Part shown: positions 17,500-26,093 of the stretch, piece by piece
Position numbering within the stretch: position 1 is the first letter of the stretch
How the letters are laid out: every line of letters starts with the position of its first letter
Source of the DNA: RGIG4034 sp045576455
Lineage (GTDB): Bacteria > Bacillota > Clostridia > Lachnospirales > Lachnospiraceae
Direction: 5' to 3'
Length of the DNA stretch: 49,712 nucleotides
NCBI GenBank assembly: GCA_045576455.1
Contig: JAZNGM010000006.1
Location: 1 to 49,712, forward strand
Translations under genes and position numbers: made by a program
Notes under the pieces: generated by a model
Databases searched by the model: none
Seen by the model: only the letters and a program-made list of their open reading frames with translations
What the model was told of the DNA's origin: nothing

Positions 17500-17528
17500 A
17501 ATATAGCATTTTCGTGCCGATACGTCAA
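17500..17528 (-). promoter_or_regulatory. Promoter for the CorC-yebC-metY operon
   Basis: On the minus strand TTGACG (17528-17523) and TATATT (17505-17500) are spaced by 17 bases, starting transcription about 30 bases upstream of the CorC-like ATG, immediately after the mazF stop codon. Confidence 0.7.
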
Positions 17529-17536
17529 GAATTCGA

Positions 17537-17878
17537 TTATGTAATCAGATCCAGACTAATCATTAACGCACTATCCACTTTTTTCATAATATCCGAATCC
17601 AAATGACACACTTTGTCTTTTAATCTTTTTTTATCTATTGTCCGCAATTGTTCCAGCAAAATAACAGAATCTTTTTCCATATCATATCTTTCTGCTGATA
17701 ATTCTATATGCGTCGGCAATTTCGCCTTATTCATCTTAGATGTAATGGCTGCACAGATTATAGTCGGGCTATGCTTATTTCCTATATCATTCTGTATAAT
17801 AAGCACCGGTCTGATTCCGCCTTGTTCTGAACCTATAACCGGACGTAAATCTGCATAAAACACATCTCCTCTTTTCAT
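17537..17878 (-). CDS. MazF/NdoA-type mRNA endoribonuclease
   Basis: 113-residue PemK/MazF fold protein, closest in pattern to Bacillus NdoA (YdcE), which cuts mRNA at specific short motifs. The catalytic pair appears as Arg23 (GGIRPVLIIQND) and Thr46 (AAITSK), the positions expected from Arg25/Thr48 in NdoA. EQLRTIDKKRL is also conserved. The ATG at 17878 was preferred over the GTG at 17887, which would sit too close to the AGAAGG site. It is the last gene of the rex-nnr-alr operon, in the place occupied by ndoA after alr in Bacillus. No antitoxin gene of normal size lies between alr and this gene. Confidence 0.9.
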   Translation of the reverse strand: MKRGDVFYADLRPVIGSEQGGIRPVLIIQNDIGNKHSPTIICAAITSKMNKAKLPTHIELSAERYDMEKDSVILLEQLRTIDKKRLKDKVCHLDSDIMKKVDSALMISLDLIT

Positions 17879-17879
17879 T

Positions 17880-17927
17880 TTATTCACAACCTTCTAATAA
17901 TTTTAGAAATAGTATTGCCTTCGCCAT
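17880..17927 (-). other. 15-codon mini-ORF and inverted repeat in front of mazF
   Basis: In the 87-base alr-mazF gap a 15-codon reading frame (MAKAILFLKLLEGCE) ends at a TAA two bases before the mazF ATG. Inside it lies an inverted repeat TTCTAA-N5-TTAGAA (17892-17908). The AAGAGG upstream is too close to be a good ribosome site. It could be a leader peptide, an antitoxin remnant, an operator or chance. Confidence 0.25.
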
Positions 17928-17965
17928 TTCCTCTTATACTGTGAATAAAAAAATCTTATGTGTTT

Positions 17966-19159
17966 CTATTTATTAAAATACGTTATATGCATCTTCCCGA
18001 AATTCTCCATAACCGCATACGGTTTATTATCTTTTATATAAATTCTCGGAACCCTCTTATTAATATCACAGGCAAATTCATAATTAAATCGTCCCGAAAG
18101 AGCTCCCAACTCCTCCATGGTAATAATTTCGTTACCATCTTTTCCGATGAGCGTAACTACATCACCCTCAATTACTTCCGGGCATGACGTTATGTCAACC
18201 ATGAACTGATCCATACAAATTTTACCGATAATCGGGAAGCGTTTACCACGTATCAATACTTCACCTATATTAGAAAGTTTTCTCGCATATCCGTCTCCAT
18301 ATCCTAATGGAACGGTTGCTATTCTTGTTGTATCCTCCGTAACATATGTAGCACCATAGCTTACGGTGGTTCCCTTCGGCACTTCTTTTACATAGATAAC
18401 ATGACTCTTTAAATTCATAGCCGGTTTTAAAGGAATTAAGTCATGATTTACTTCATCGGAAGGCCATAAACCATAAATTGATATTCCTGCCCGGACCATA
18501 TCAAAATTAGCTTCCTTATACTCAATTATCCCTGCACTATTGGAGCAATGTTTAAGCGGTATATGTATACCGGCTTCTTCTATCCTTTCCGTAAACGTTT
18601 CAAACATTTTAAGCTGCTTAACTGTCATAGTCCTATCATACTCATCTGCCCGGGCAAAGTGGGAAAAAATACCCTCTATTTGAATACCCGGAAGTTCATG
18701 TATCTTTTTCACAAGTTCAAAACCAGCTTCATTGGGAAATAAGCCTATTCTCGCCATACCCGTATCTACTTTTATATGAATTATTGCCTTTTTCCCCTGT
18801 TTGAGAGCTTCATCCGATAATGCACAGGCAGTTTCATAGGTAAATACAGCAGAACGTATTTCTTTTTCTACAATTAAAGGATAGAAATAAGGAAAAGCAT
18901 AGCCCAAAAGAAGTATCGGTTTCTTAATACCGTCATTAATAAGTACTTCAGCTTCTTCCGCCAGCGCAGTCGCATATCCCCATACATAATCCAGCTTATC
19001 AAGTTCGTGTGCGATAACATTTGCACCATGTCCGTAAGCATCTGTTTTTATTACGCCCACAATTTTCGTTTCCGGCGCAATTGCTTTATGCATAGCTTCC
19101 ATATTATCAAGTATGCAGTTCAAATTGATTTCTGCCAAGCCTCTTTCATAATGCATCAT
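17966..19159 (-). CDS. alr: Alanine racemase
   Basis: PLP enzyme converting L- to D-alanine for peptidoglycan. 397 residues. The PLP lysine is Lys38 in GVIKTDAYGHGAN. The second catalytic base is the tyrosine in TTVSYGATYVTED, followed by IATVPLGYGDGYARKLSN and the ICMDQFMVDIT strand of the C-terminal barrel. The start is the first of two adjacent ATGs, with GGAGAG 7 bases upstream. The nnr gene ends a single base away and mazF follows, an arrangement (nnr-alr-mazF) common in Firmicutes. Confidence 0.95.
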   Translation of the reverse strand: MMHYERGLAEINLNCILDNMEAMHKAIAPETKIVGVIKTDAYGHGANVIAHELDKLDYVWGYATALAEEAEVLINDGIKKPILLLGYAFPYFYPLIVEKEIRSAVFTYETACALSDEALKQGKKAIIHIKVDTGMARIGLFPNEAGFELVKKIHELPGIQIEGIFSHFARADEYDRTMTVKQLKMFETFTERIEEAGIHIPLKHCSNSAGIIEYKEANFDMVRAGISIYGLWPSDEVNHDLIPLKPAMNLKSHVIYVKEVPKGTTVSYGATYVTEDTTRIATVPLGYGDGYARKLSNIGEVLIRGKRFPIIGKICMDQFMVDITSCPEVIEGDVVTLIGKDGNEIITMEELGALSGRFNYEFACDINKRVPRIYIKDNKPYAVMENFGKMHITYFNK

Positions 19160-19160
19160 T

Positions 19161-20708
19161 TCAAAACTCTCCTAATATTCTCTTCATTGCTTCGCAAAGG
19201 TCAGAAGCCATCAGTGAATAATAATTATCTAAAGATTCTTCTACCAATTTATCAGCCATATAGCCATGTAAGTACACACCACATTTTGCAGCATTAATCA
19301 TACCAACATTTTCATAAGTTTTATTATTACCGGCCGTCTTCTTTATTTCCTGAACCGCAAGTCCGGCTATCATTCCTGCAAGTACATCGCCCGTTCCTGC
19401 CTTGGCAAGTGCCTGGTTACCGGTAGAATTAATCCATATTTCTTTTCTGTCAGCAATTAAAGTTACTGCGTCCTTAATCACCATGGTAAACGGATATTCC
19501 TTTAAGAATTTCTTGACCTGCGTATAAATATCTTCTTTTATCTTGGCAATCTTTACCCCTGATATTCTTTCAAATTCTTTAAGATGCGGCGTCAAAATAA
19601 CATCCCTGTCCTGCTTTTCTTTTAGCGCATTAAGAAGGTTATCGTTTTCAGCCAAAATATTAATACCATCTGCATCCACTATAAGTGGAAGGGACATATC
19701 ATTAATAACCGTTTTAAGCAAATTTACAGCATACGTATCCTTGCCTATACCGGGTCCTATCAAAATTGCATCTGCCCATGCGCACTCCTTGATAAGTTCT
19801 TCTTTATCAATGGTATCGTGACTATCATAATAATAAGCAAGCACATCCGGAAGCAGCGTCTCAAGCGTTGCTTTATTGTTAACATGCGTTATTACTTTTA
19901 CCATTCCGGCACCAATTCTCATAGCAGCCATGGAGGATAAACTCATGGCACCGCAAATCTTGTCATTCCCCGCAATAATTACAAGCTTACCGCAACTTCC
20001 TTTATTAACATTCCGTTCTCTTTTCGGAAGCGCAACATCGCAACGTTCAAGAAAGAAAATATCCGGTTTTTCACACAAGGATTCCTCTGTAATACCTATA
20101 TCTTTAACCAGTATTTTGCCGGAATAAAGTACTCCGTTTGATGTAAGCATTCCTGACTTCAAATAATTAAAAGTTATGGTTATATCCGCTCTTACGGCAC
20201 TTCCCATAACCGCTCCGGTATCCGCATTCAATCCGCTTGGAACATCTACACTGATAACTGTTGCATCCGCATCGTTTATATATTGAATAATTTCCGTATA
20301 TGGTTCATTTACCGGCCGGTTAATTCCAATTCCAAAAAGACCGTCAACTATTATATCATATTCTTTTTCCGGCAAAATGTTATTAATGCGGTAATTATAT
20401 CGTCTGACAATAGCCGTCTGCATTTCCATAAGGGGAGAATATTTATCAGATGGAACTATAAATAAATCCGCATTATATCCGTTTTGCATTAGTAATCTAA
20501 AAGCAGCCACGGCATCTGCACCGTTATTGCCGGGTCCTGCAATAAGCAGAACGGAAACTTGCTGTCCGAACCGGTGACTTATATAGTCAATAATTTTAAG
20601 TGCAGCTTTTTCCATTAAGATTTCAGGTTTTATCCCATAATATTCCGATGTTCTGTTATCTGCCGCCTTCATCTGGCTTGAATTCAGTACTGGTCTCACT
20701 CTTTTCAC
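19161..20708 (-). CDS. nnr: Bifunctional NAD(P)HX epimerase/dehydratase Nnr
   Basis: Metabolite-repair enzyme. The N-terminal YjeF domain (about 1-205) epimerises R- and S-NAD(P)HX. The C-terminal ribokinase-like domain (about 220-515) dehydrates S-NAD(P)HX using ADP. Signatures are LLIAGPGNNGADAVAAFRLL, DGLFGIGINR and SVDVPSGLNADTG in the first domain, and GSCGKLVIIAGND, LIGPGIGKD, LTPHLKEFERISG and NQALAKAGTGDVLAGMIAGL in the second. The GTG at 20708 is chosen because it gives the usual short N-terminus before SSQMKAADNRT; it overlaps the upstream gene by 53 bases and its ribosome site is weak. A TTG at 20738 is possible but would lengthen the overlap. Confidence 0.9.
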   Translation of the reverse strand: MKRVRPVLNSSQMKAADNRTSEYYGIKPEILMEKAALKIIDYISHRFGQQVSVLLIAGPGNNGADAVAAFRLLMQNGYNADLFIVPSDKYSPLMEMQTAIVRRYNYRINNILPEKEYDIIVDGLFGIGINRPVNEPYTEIIQYINDADATVISVDVPSGLNADTGAVMGSAVRADITITFNYLKSGMLTSNGVLYSGKILVKDIGITEESLCEKPDIFFLERCDVALPKRERNVNKGSCGKLVIIAGNDKICGAMSLSSMAAMRIGAGMVKVITHVNNKATLETLLPDVLAYYYDSHDTIDKEELIKECAWADAILIGPGIGKDTYAVNLLKTVINDMSLPLIVDADGINILAENDNLLNALKEKQDRDVILTPHLKEFERISGVKIAKIKEDIYTQVKKFLKEYPFTMVIKDAVTLIADRKEIWINSTGNQALAKAGTGDVLAGMIAGLAVQEIKKTAGNNKTYENVGMINAAKCGVYLHGYMADKLVEESLDNYYSLMASDLCEAMKRILGEF

Positions 20709-21321
20709 CTGTTTTTTCCGGATTATATTGCATATCAAACATTTCTATAACGTTTGGGCCAAAAATATCATGCAGGTATGTATATAATTCCTGATTCCCC
20801 AATTCACGTTCTTGTTTACGGATAAGGTTTTTCTTCAGTTCAATGCGTACCTGTGTAATCCATTTTGCTATTTCTTTTATATCTTCCTGATTTTTCTGTA
20901 TCTTAGTGTAGCAGATATTCATCGTCTGGAGCATCATCTGCTGATTGAGCGCATCCATAGTACGCGGAATTTGAAAAACCTCATCTTCATATTCTTCTGT
21001 TTTCTGGTTACACTCTTCAATTAATCGCTTGTGTTCTTCCAACTTTCTCTCGATTTTCTCATCATCAGGATTACTTCTTGCCTCATTGGAAATAACAATT
21101 AACTCTTTCATAAGCTTATTTTTCAGCTTTTTAATTTCCTTTAGATCATTATTCAACTTTCCCTGACGTTTAAGAAGCTCATGCATCTGTTCTTCATCTT
21201 TCTCAAGCTGCTTAGTCTTCTTCATCTTTGCGAAAATCTGATGCCACTTATTATCTAATACCAGTATCGGTATTTTGTGATTTTTTATAACCTGTTCGTA
21301 ATCCTTGCTCTCTATTCCCAT
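20656..21321 (-). CDS. Coiled-coil protein of unknown function
   Basis: 221 residues, soluble and highly charged. After a short folded start (about 10-35: NHKIPILVLDNKWHQIFAKM) two long heptad-like helices run from about 36 to 115 and 125 to 175, separated by an Ile-Pro-Arg-Thr turn. This suggests an antiparallel coiled-coil hairpin. The last 25 residues are disordered and acidic. GGAAGG precedes the ATG. It lies between rex and nnr, overlapping nnr, so translational coupling is likely. I do not recognise the family. Confidence 0.5.
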   Translation of the reverse strand: MGIESKDYEQVIKNHKIPILVLDNKWHQIFAKMKKTKQLEKDEEQMHELLKRQGKLNNDLKEIKKLKNKLMKELIVISNEARSNPDDEKIERKLEEHKRLIEECNQKTEEYEDEVFQIPRTMDALNQQMMLQTMNICYTKIQKNQEDIKEIAKWITQVRIELKKNLIRKQERELGNQELYTYLHDIFGPNVIEMFDMQYNPEKTGEKSETSTEFKPDEGGR

Positions 21322-21366
21322 ATAAGCACCTTCCCTTTATGGTAACGGTTTTTTGTAATATATCTT

Positions 21367-22017
21367 CTATTCCTGTTCTTTCTTATCGTATTCCATTCTG
21401 TTAATACTATAAGAAAGCTTCATAAGGCTATCAGAAAGATGAACATTTTCAACAATTACATCCTCCGGAACATTTAAATCTACATGTGCAAAATTCCATA
21501 TTGCTTTAACACCATGCTCTACCAGCTTTTCTGTAACACCGACTGCACCATTTTTAGGAATGGTAAGTACTGCAATATCTATATCATTATCATCCACAAA
21601 TTCAATGATATTCTCCATCGGTTGAACCTTTACACCACGCAAATCCTTACCATACAGCTCCGGATTTATGTCGAAAACACCTTTTACAATGAATCCTCTT
21701 TTTTCAAAATTTACATAATTTGCAAGTGCCTGTCCCAAATTACCGGCACCAATAATAATAAGATGATGATCCTTATGAAGTCCTAATATCTTACCAATTT
21801 CATCATACAAATACTGGACATTATATCCGTATCCCTGTTGTCCGAAACCACCAAAATTATTGAAATCCTGTCTGATTTGCGATGCTGTCACCTTCATTAA
21901 CTCAGAAAGCTCCTGCGATGAAATACGCTCCACATTAGCTTCTTTCAATTCGCCCAGATATCTGTAATATCTTGGTAATCTTCCGATTACTGCCTGTGAA
22001 ATTTCTTTAATTTCCAC
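21367..22017 (-). CDS. rex: Redox-sensing transcriptional repressor Rex
   Basis: Dimeric repressor that leaves DNA when NADH binds, de-repressing fermentation and NAD-regenerating genes. 216 residues. The N-terminal winged helix carries RLPRYYRYLGEL and TASQIRQDFNNFGGFGQQGYGYNV. The Rossmann domain has IIGAGNLGQALANY, and the C-terminal swapped helix ends in DSLMKLSYSINRM. It starts at GTG (22017) with AAGGAGG 10 bases upstream; a nearer ATG runs into a stop after six codons. It heads the rex - coiled coil - nnr - alr - mazF operon, placing the NADH sensor with NAD(P)H repair. Confidence 0.96.
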   Translation of the reverse strand: MEIKEISQAVIGRLPRYYRYLGELKEANVERISSQELSELMKVTASQIRQDFNNFGGFGQQGYGYNVQYLYDEIGKILGLHKDHHLIIIGAGNLGQALANYVNFEKRGFIVKGVFDINPELYGKDLRGVKVQPMENIIEFVDDNDIDIAVLTIPKNGAVGVTEKLVEHGVKAIWNFAHVDLNVPEDVIVENVHLSDSLMKLSYSINRMEYDKKEQE

Positions 22018-22050
22018 GGGTATTCATCCTCCTTATCATTACATATTATC

Positions 22051-22079
22051 ATTATAATTTTATGTTAAAAAAATGTCAA
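22051..22079 (-). promoter_or_regulatory. Consensus promoter for the rex operon
   Basis: A perfect TTGACA (22079-22074), 17-base spacer and TATAAT (22056-22051) on the minus strand, with a predicted start about 27 bases upstream of the rex GTG. A TTAACA half-site lies in the spacer, but no full Rex box is visible, so autoregulation is not shown. Confidence 0.8.
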
Positions 22080-22121
22080 TGAAACCCTGGGTTAATACCT
22101 ATTTATCTTTTGAAAAACTTC

Positions 22122-22130
22122 TGTTATAAT
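22122..22130 (+). promoter_or_regulatory. Extended -10 promoter for the ABC-F gene
   Basis: TGTTATAAT on the plus strand gives an extended -10 element about 35 bases before the ABC-F ATG. There is no good -35 at 17 bases, which extended -10 promoters tolerate. It diverges from the rex promoter about 50 bases away. Confidence 0.5.
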
Positions 22131-22166
22131 TCGAATGTTATAAATAATGATTTACAAGAGGTATTT

Positions 22167-24074
22167 ATGTTACTTTCATGCAGCAATTTATCCAAATCGT
22201 TTTTGGAAAAAAATATAATAAAGAATGCTTCCTTTCATCTGGAAGAAAACGACAAAGCAGCCATAACAGGTATCAACGGTGCCGGAAAAACAACGCTTTT
22301 AAAAATGATAACCGGTGAGCTTCCCCCTGACGACGGTGTTATTGCTTTTTCCAAAAATGCAACCTTTGGATATTTATCCCAGCAGCACAATGTAGATAAC
22401 AATAATTCTATCTGGGATGAACTTAAGAGTGTAAAAGAAAACGTTTTTATTATGCGCGACAAATTGTCCCAAATGGAAACAGAAATGAAAGAGCTGACCG
22501 GCGATGCTTTGGAAAAACTCATGGAACAATACACCACACTCTCCCATCAATATGAGCTTATCAACGGTTATGCCTGCGAAAGCGAAATCAACGGTATATT
22601 AAAAGGACTTGGCTTTTTGGACAATGATTTTGCAAAGCTTATAAGTACCCTTTCCGGCGGACAGAAAACACGCGTCGCACTGGCTAAAATCTTATTGATG
22701 AAACCGGATTTAATCATCCTGGATGAGCCGACAAACCATTTGGACATACAATCCATTCAATATTTGGAAAGTTTTATCCGTGCTTTTAAGGGCTGCGTTC
22801 TTCTCGTTTCCCATGACCGCTATTTTTTAGACAGAACCGTCAACAAGATAATTGAAATAGACAACTGTAAAGTTACCGTTTTTACAGGTAACTATTCGGA
22901 ATATGCAAAAAAGAGGGAATCTTTAAGAATTGCCGCTTGGAATGCCTATGCTAACCAACAACAGATGATTAAACATCAGGAAGCTGTAATAGAAAAGCTT
23001 CGTTCCTTTAACCGCGAAAAGTCTATAAAGCGGGCTGAAAGCAGGGAAAAAATGCTTGATAAGATTGAAGTTCTTGAAAAACCGGTTACTTTCACTAATA
23101 AAATGAACATTACACTTACTCCCCATTTACTGAGTGGTAATGATGTTTTATCCATTAAAGATTTGAGTAAATCATTTGGTGAAAAAACACTGTTTTCAAA
23201 TGCCAATATTGAAATAAAACGTGCAGAACACGTCGCTTTAATAGGAAACAACGGCACCGGAAAAACTACTCTTTTCAAAATAATAAATCAGCTCCTCGAC
23301 GCTGATTCAGGTATTATAAAATTAGGTGCTAATGTTGTCATCGGTTATTACGATCAGGAGCATCAGCTTTTAAACGGCGAAAATACTTTGTTTGAAGAAA
23401 TTTCCGATGCTTACCCGAATCTGACCAATACCCAGATACGTAATACCCTTGCCGCATTCCTTTTCACTAATGATGATGTTTTTAAACGCGTAGATTCCTT
23501 ATCCGGTGGTGAAAAAGGACGTTTATGTCTTGCCAAACTAATGCTGTCAGAATGCAACTTTTTAATTCTGGACGAACCGACAAACCATCTTGATATTGAA
23601 TCAAAAGAAATACTGGAAAGTGCACTGAATAATTATGAAGGCACTTGTTTTTACATATCCCATGACCGATATTTTGTCAACAAGACCGCCCATAGGATAT
23701 TGGAACTATCCGACAATACGTTTTGTGAATATCTCGGAAACTACGATTACTATCTTGAAAAAAAAGAAGCGAAACAGGCAGCAAACATCGCTAACAAAGA
23801 ATCTTGTGCAAAGGCTGAGTTAACAGAAAGTGCAAAAGATTATAAGGCCATGAAGGAAATACAGGCGGCTAAGCGCAAAAAAGAAAACGAAATCAAAAAA
23901 CTTGAAGACAAGATTTCAGACTATGAAAATCAAATAAGTGAGCTGGATACCATAATGTCCCTTCCTGAAAATGCAACCAATTCTGCACGTTTACATGAAT
24001 TATCTGACAAACAGGCTGCACTTATGGAAGAACTTGATGCAATGTATGAAAAATGGGAAGAATTACAGGAATAA
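22167..24074 (+). CDS. ABC-F family ATPase (YdiF/Uup-like)
   Basis: Soluble protein of 635 residues with two ABC domains and no membrane segments, the ABC-F layout. Domain 1 has Walker A GINGAGKTTL and signature LSGGQKTRVALAK. Domain 2 has GNNGTGKTTL and LSGGEKGRLCLAK. Both Walker B regions read LILDEPTNHLDI. A charged P-site-type linker joins the domains, and a C-terminal coiled coil (about 540-635) follows, as in Uup/YdiF proteins. ABC-F proteins act on the ribosome; some protect it from antibiotics and others relieve stalls. The housekeeping YdiF group seems more likely than a resistance protein. An earlier in-frame start (22110) is rejected because AAGAGG precedes the ATG at 22167. Confidence 0.88.
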   Translation: MLLSCSNLSKSFLEKNIIKNASFHLEENDKAAITGINGAGKTTLLKMITGELPPDDGVIAFSKNATFGYLSQQHNVDNNNSIWDELKSVKENVFIMRDKLSQMETEMKELTGDALEKLMEQYTTLSHQYELINGYACESEINGILKGLGFLDNDFAKLISTLSGGQKTRVALAKILLMKPDLIILDEPTNHLDIQSIQYLESFIRAFKGCVLLVSHDRYFLDRTVNKIIEIDNCKVTVFTGNYSEYAKKRESLRIAAWNAYANQQQMIKHQEAVIEKLRSFNREKSIKRAESREKMLDKIEVLEKPVTFTNKMNITLTPHLLSGNDVLSIKDLSKSFGEKTLFSNANIEIKRAEHVALIGNNGTGKTTLFKIINQLLDADSGIIKLGANVVIGYYDQEHQLLNGENTLFEEISDAYPNLTNTQIRNTLAAFLFTNDDVFKRVDSLSGGEKGRLCLAKLMLSECNFLILDEPTNHLDIESKEILESALNNYEGTCFYISHDRYFVNKTAHRILELSDNTFCEYLGNYDYYLEKKEAKQAANIANKESCAKAELTESAKDYKAMKEIQAAKRKKENEIKKLEDKISDYENQISELDTIMSLPENATNSARLHELSDKQAALMEELDAMYEKWEELQE

Positions 24075-24092
24075 ATGCTTCTTTCGTAAAAT

Positions 24093-24138
24093 AAGAGCTT
24101 TTGCCAATAGATTGCGTATCGGCAAAAGCTCTTCTTCT
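24093..24138. terminator. Bidirectional terminator between ABC-F and icd
   Basis: AAGAGCTTTTGCC (24093-24105) and GGCAAAAGCTCTT (24121-24133) form a perfect 13-bp stem around a 15-base loop, followed by CTTCTTTTT on the plus strand. It separates two convergent genes and can serve both, though the T-run is better on the plus side. Confidence 0.75.
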
Positions 24139-24152
24139 TTTTAAATATTTTA

Positions 24153-25355
24153 TTAAGCTTCCATTGTTTTTCTGATTTCTTTGATAAAAGCTTCACTATC
24201 AAGCACTGTTACATCCTTCAACGATGTAATAAGCGCTAAATCCTTCGTCATCTTACCATCTTCAATCGTCTTAAGAGAAGCTCTTTCAAGTCTGTCAGCA
24301 AAATCCATTAATTCTTGGTTACCATCAAGTTCTCCTCTTTTTCTGAGGGCACCTGTCCATGCAAAAATAGTTGCGATGGAATTAGTAGAGGTAGACTCAC
24401 CGGCAAGGTGTTTATAGTAATGTCTCTGTACGGTTCCGTGAGCAGCTTCATACTCATAAACCCCTGACGGACTTACAAGAACGGAGGTCATCATAGCAAG
24501 TGAACCAAATGCGGAGCTTACCATATCGCTCATAACATCGCCATCGTAGTTTTTACATGCCCAGATAAATCCGCCTTTTGCCTTCATAACACGTGCAACG
24601 GCATCATCTATTAATGTATAGAAGTATTCAATACCGAGCTCTTCAAATTTCTTAGCATATTCACTATCATAAATTTCCTGGAAAATATCCTTAAAGTTAT
24701 GATCATATTTCTTAGAAATAGTATCTTTTGTTGCAAACCAAAGATCCTGCTTTGTATCAATAGCATAGTTAAAACATGCTCTTGCAAAGCTAGCAATAGA
24801 ATCATCCGTATTATGTACGCCCTGGATGATACCTGCACCTTTAAAGGTATGAATGGTTTCTCTTATTTCATTACCATCTTTATCCGTAAATACTAATTCT
24901 GCCTTACCTTCACCCGGTACCTTAATCTCTACATTTTTATAAACATCACCATAAGCATGTCTTGCCAATGTAATCGGTTTTTCCCAATTTTTTACACATG
25001 GTTCAATACCTTTTACAACAATTGGTGCACGGAATACGGTTCCGTCCAAAATAGCACGGATAGTACCGTTTGGTGACTTCCACATTTCCTTTAAATCATA
25101 TTCTTTGACACGGGCAGCATTAGGCGTAATCGTAGCACATTTTACTGCTACACCCAATCTCTTTGTCGCATTGGCACTATCGATTGTAACCTGGTCATTT
25201 GTTTCATTTCTGTTCTTTAAACCAAGGTCATAGTACTCTGTCTTAAGATCGATAAAGGGAAGCAATAACTCATCCTTAATCATCTTCCATAAAATTCTGG
25301 TCATTTCATCTCCGTCCATCTCTACAAGCGGAGTAGTCATTTTAATTTTGTCCAT
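24153..25355 (-). CDS. icd: NADP-dependent isocitrate dehydrogenase (type II)
   Basis: Oxidative decarboxylation of isocitrate to 2-oxoglutarate with NADP+. The 400-residue product belongs to the eukaryote-like homodimeric type, not the E. coli type. Signatures are VEMDGDEMTRILW at the N-terminus, SPNGTIRAILDGTVFRAPI for substrate binding, ARHAYGDVYKN, the metal-binding stretch NYDGDVMSDMVSSAFGSLAMM, and EAAHGTVQRHYYKH, whose Arg-His pair fits NADP. The ATG at 25355 follows GGAG; an in-frame TTG at 25367 is rejected. It is the third gene after Re-citrate synthase and the GntR regulator, so the operon likely supplies 2-oxoglutarate for glutamate in an incomplete TCA cycle. No aconitase is in the window. 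Confidence 0.95.
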   Translation of the reverse strand: MDKIKMTTPLVEMDGDEMTRILWKMIKDELLLPFIDLKTEYYDLGLKNRNETNDQVTIDSANATKRLGVAVKCATITPNAARVKEYDLKEMWKSPNGTIRAILDGTVFRAPIVVKGIEPCVKNWEKPITLARHAYGDVYKNVEIKVPGEGKAELVFTDKDGNEIRETIHTFKGAGIIQGVHNTDDSIASFARACFNYAIDTKQDLWFATKDTISKKYDHNFKDIFQEIYDSEYAKKFEELGIEYFYTLIDDAVARVMKAKGGFIWACKNYDGDVMSDMVSSAFGSLAMMTSVLVSPSGVYEYEAAHGTVQRHYYKHLAGESTSTNSIATIFAWTGALRKRGELDGNQELMDFADRLERASLKTIEDGKMTKDLALITSLKDVTVLDSEAFIKEIRKTMEA

Positions 25356-25379
25356 ATTTTTCTCCAATCCGTGAACGTC

Positions 25380-26072
25380 TTATTTGTTATATATATCATA
25401 TAACCCGTTCGCTTCTATGTTTTTAAATGCGTTTACAATATGTTCATAAGCCAAACGCTCTGCTTCATCTGCATTTTTAGCAAGAATTGCTTCCATTATC
25501 AACTTATGTTCCTGATTAGAAGCAGTACTTCTCACTACGCTTGATAAGGTTTTTCTACGTACACGCATTACATACTGATGAAGATTCGTCAACTGGTGAC
25601 GTAACATTTTAGAATTACATGCTTCATACAATATTTCATGAAAATGATTATCTAATTCAGCCATCTGTTCATAATGACCTTTATTAGCATGAAACTCAGA
25701 TAAATAAACATTTTCTTCCAATTCTTCAAGCTGTTCTTTGGTTATGTTCTCTACAGCCCATCGCGCACACAATCCCTCCAGTTTTGAGCGGATCATATAA
25801 ATATCTTTTACATCATGCGCTGTAATGCCTGTCACATATGCACCTTTATTCGGGATAATCTGAATCAACCCTTCAAGCTCAAGCTGACGGAATGCCTCTC
25901 TTACCGGTGTTCTGCTGACCCCCAGTTCTTCGCCTATCGCTATTTCTCTTAATTCTTCATGCTCGGCATATTTTCCGTCAAGAATATCATCCCTGATCTT
26001 TTGAAAAACTCTACCCCGTAACGAATACTTATCCGTCACTTCATTTTTTACATCGGTTTCCTGTATACTCAT
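25380..26072 (-). CDS. GntR-family regulator, FadR subfamily (FCD domain)
   Basis: 230-residue repressor. The N-terminal winged helix (about 15-85) shows LRGRVFQKIRDDILDGKY, GVSRTPVREAFRQLELEGLI and NKGAYVTGI. The C-terminal all-helical FCD domain carries the metal-ligand pattern (Asp and His in AELDNHFHEIL, then His in EHKLIMEAI and AYEHIVNAF) that typically binds a carboxylic acid together with a divalent metal. The ATG at 26072 has GGAAGGG 9 bases upstream; the earlier Met at 26090 has none. Lying between Re-citrate synthase and isocitrate dehydrogenase, it probably senses a TCA acid and controls this operon through the palindrome at 27546-27581. Confidence 0.88.
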   Translation of the reverse strand: MSIQETDVKNEVTDKYSLRGRVFQKIRDDILDGKYAEHEELREIAIGEELGVSRTPVREAFRQLELEGLIQIIPNKGAYVTGITAHDVKDIYMIRSKLEGLCARWAVENITKEQLEELEENVYLSEFHANKGHYEQMAELDNHFHEILYEACNSKMLRHQLTNLHQYVMRVRRKTLSSVVRSTASNQEHKLIMEAILAKNADEAERLAYEHIVNAFKNIEANGLYDIYNK

Positions 26073-26093
26073 ATACTTTTGCCCTTCCATGAA

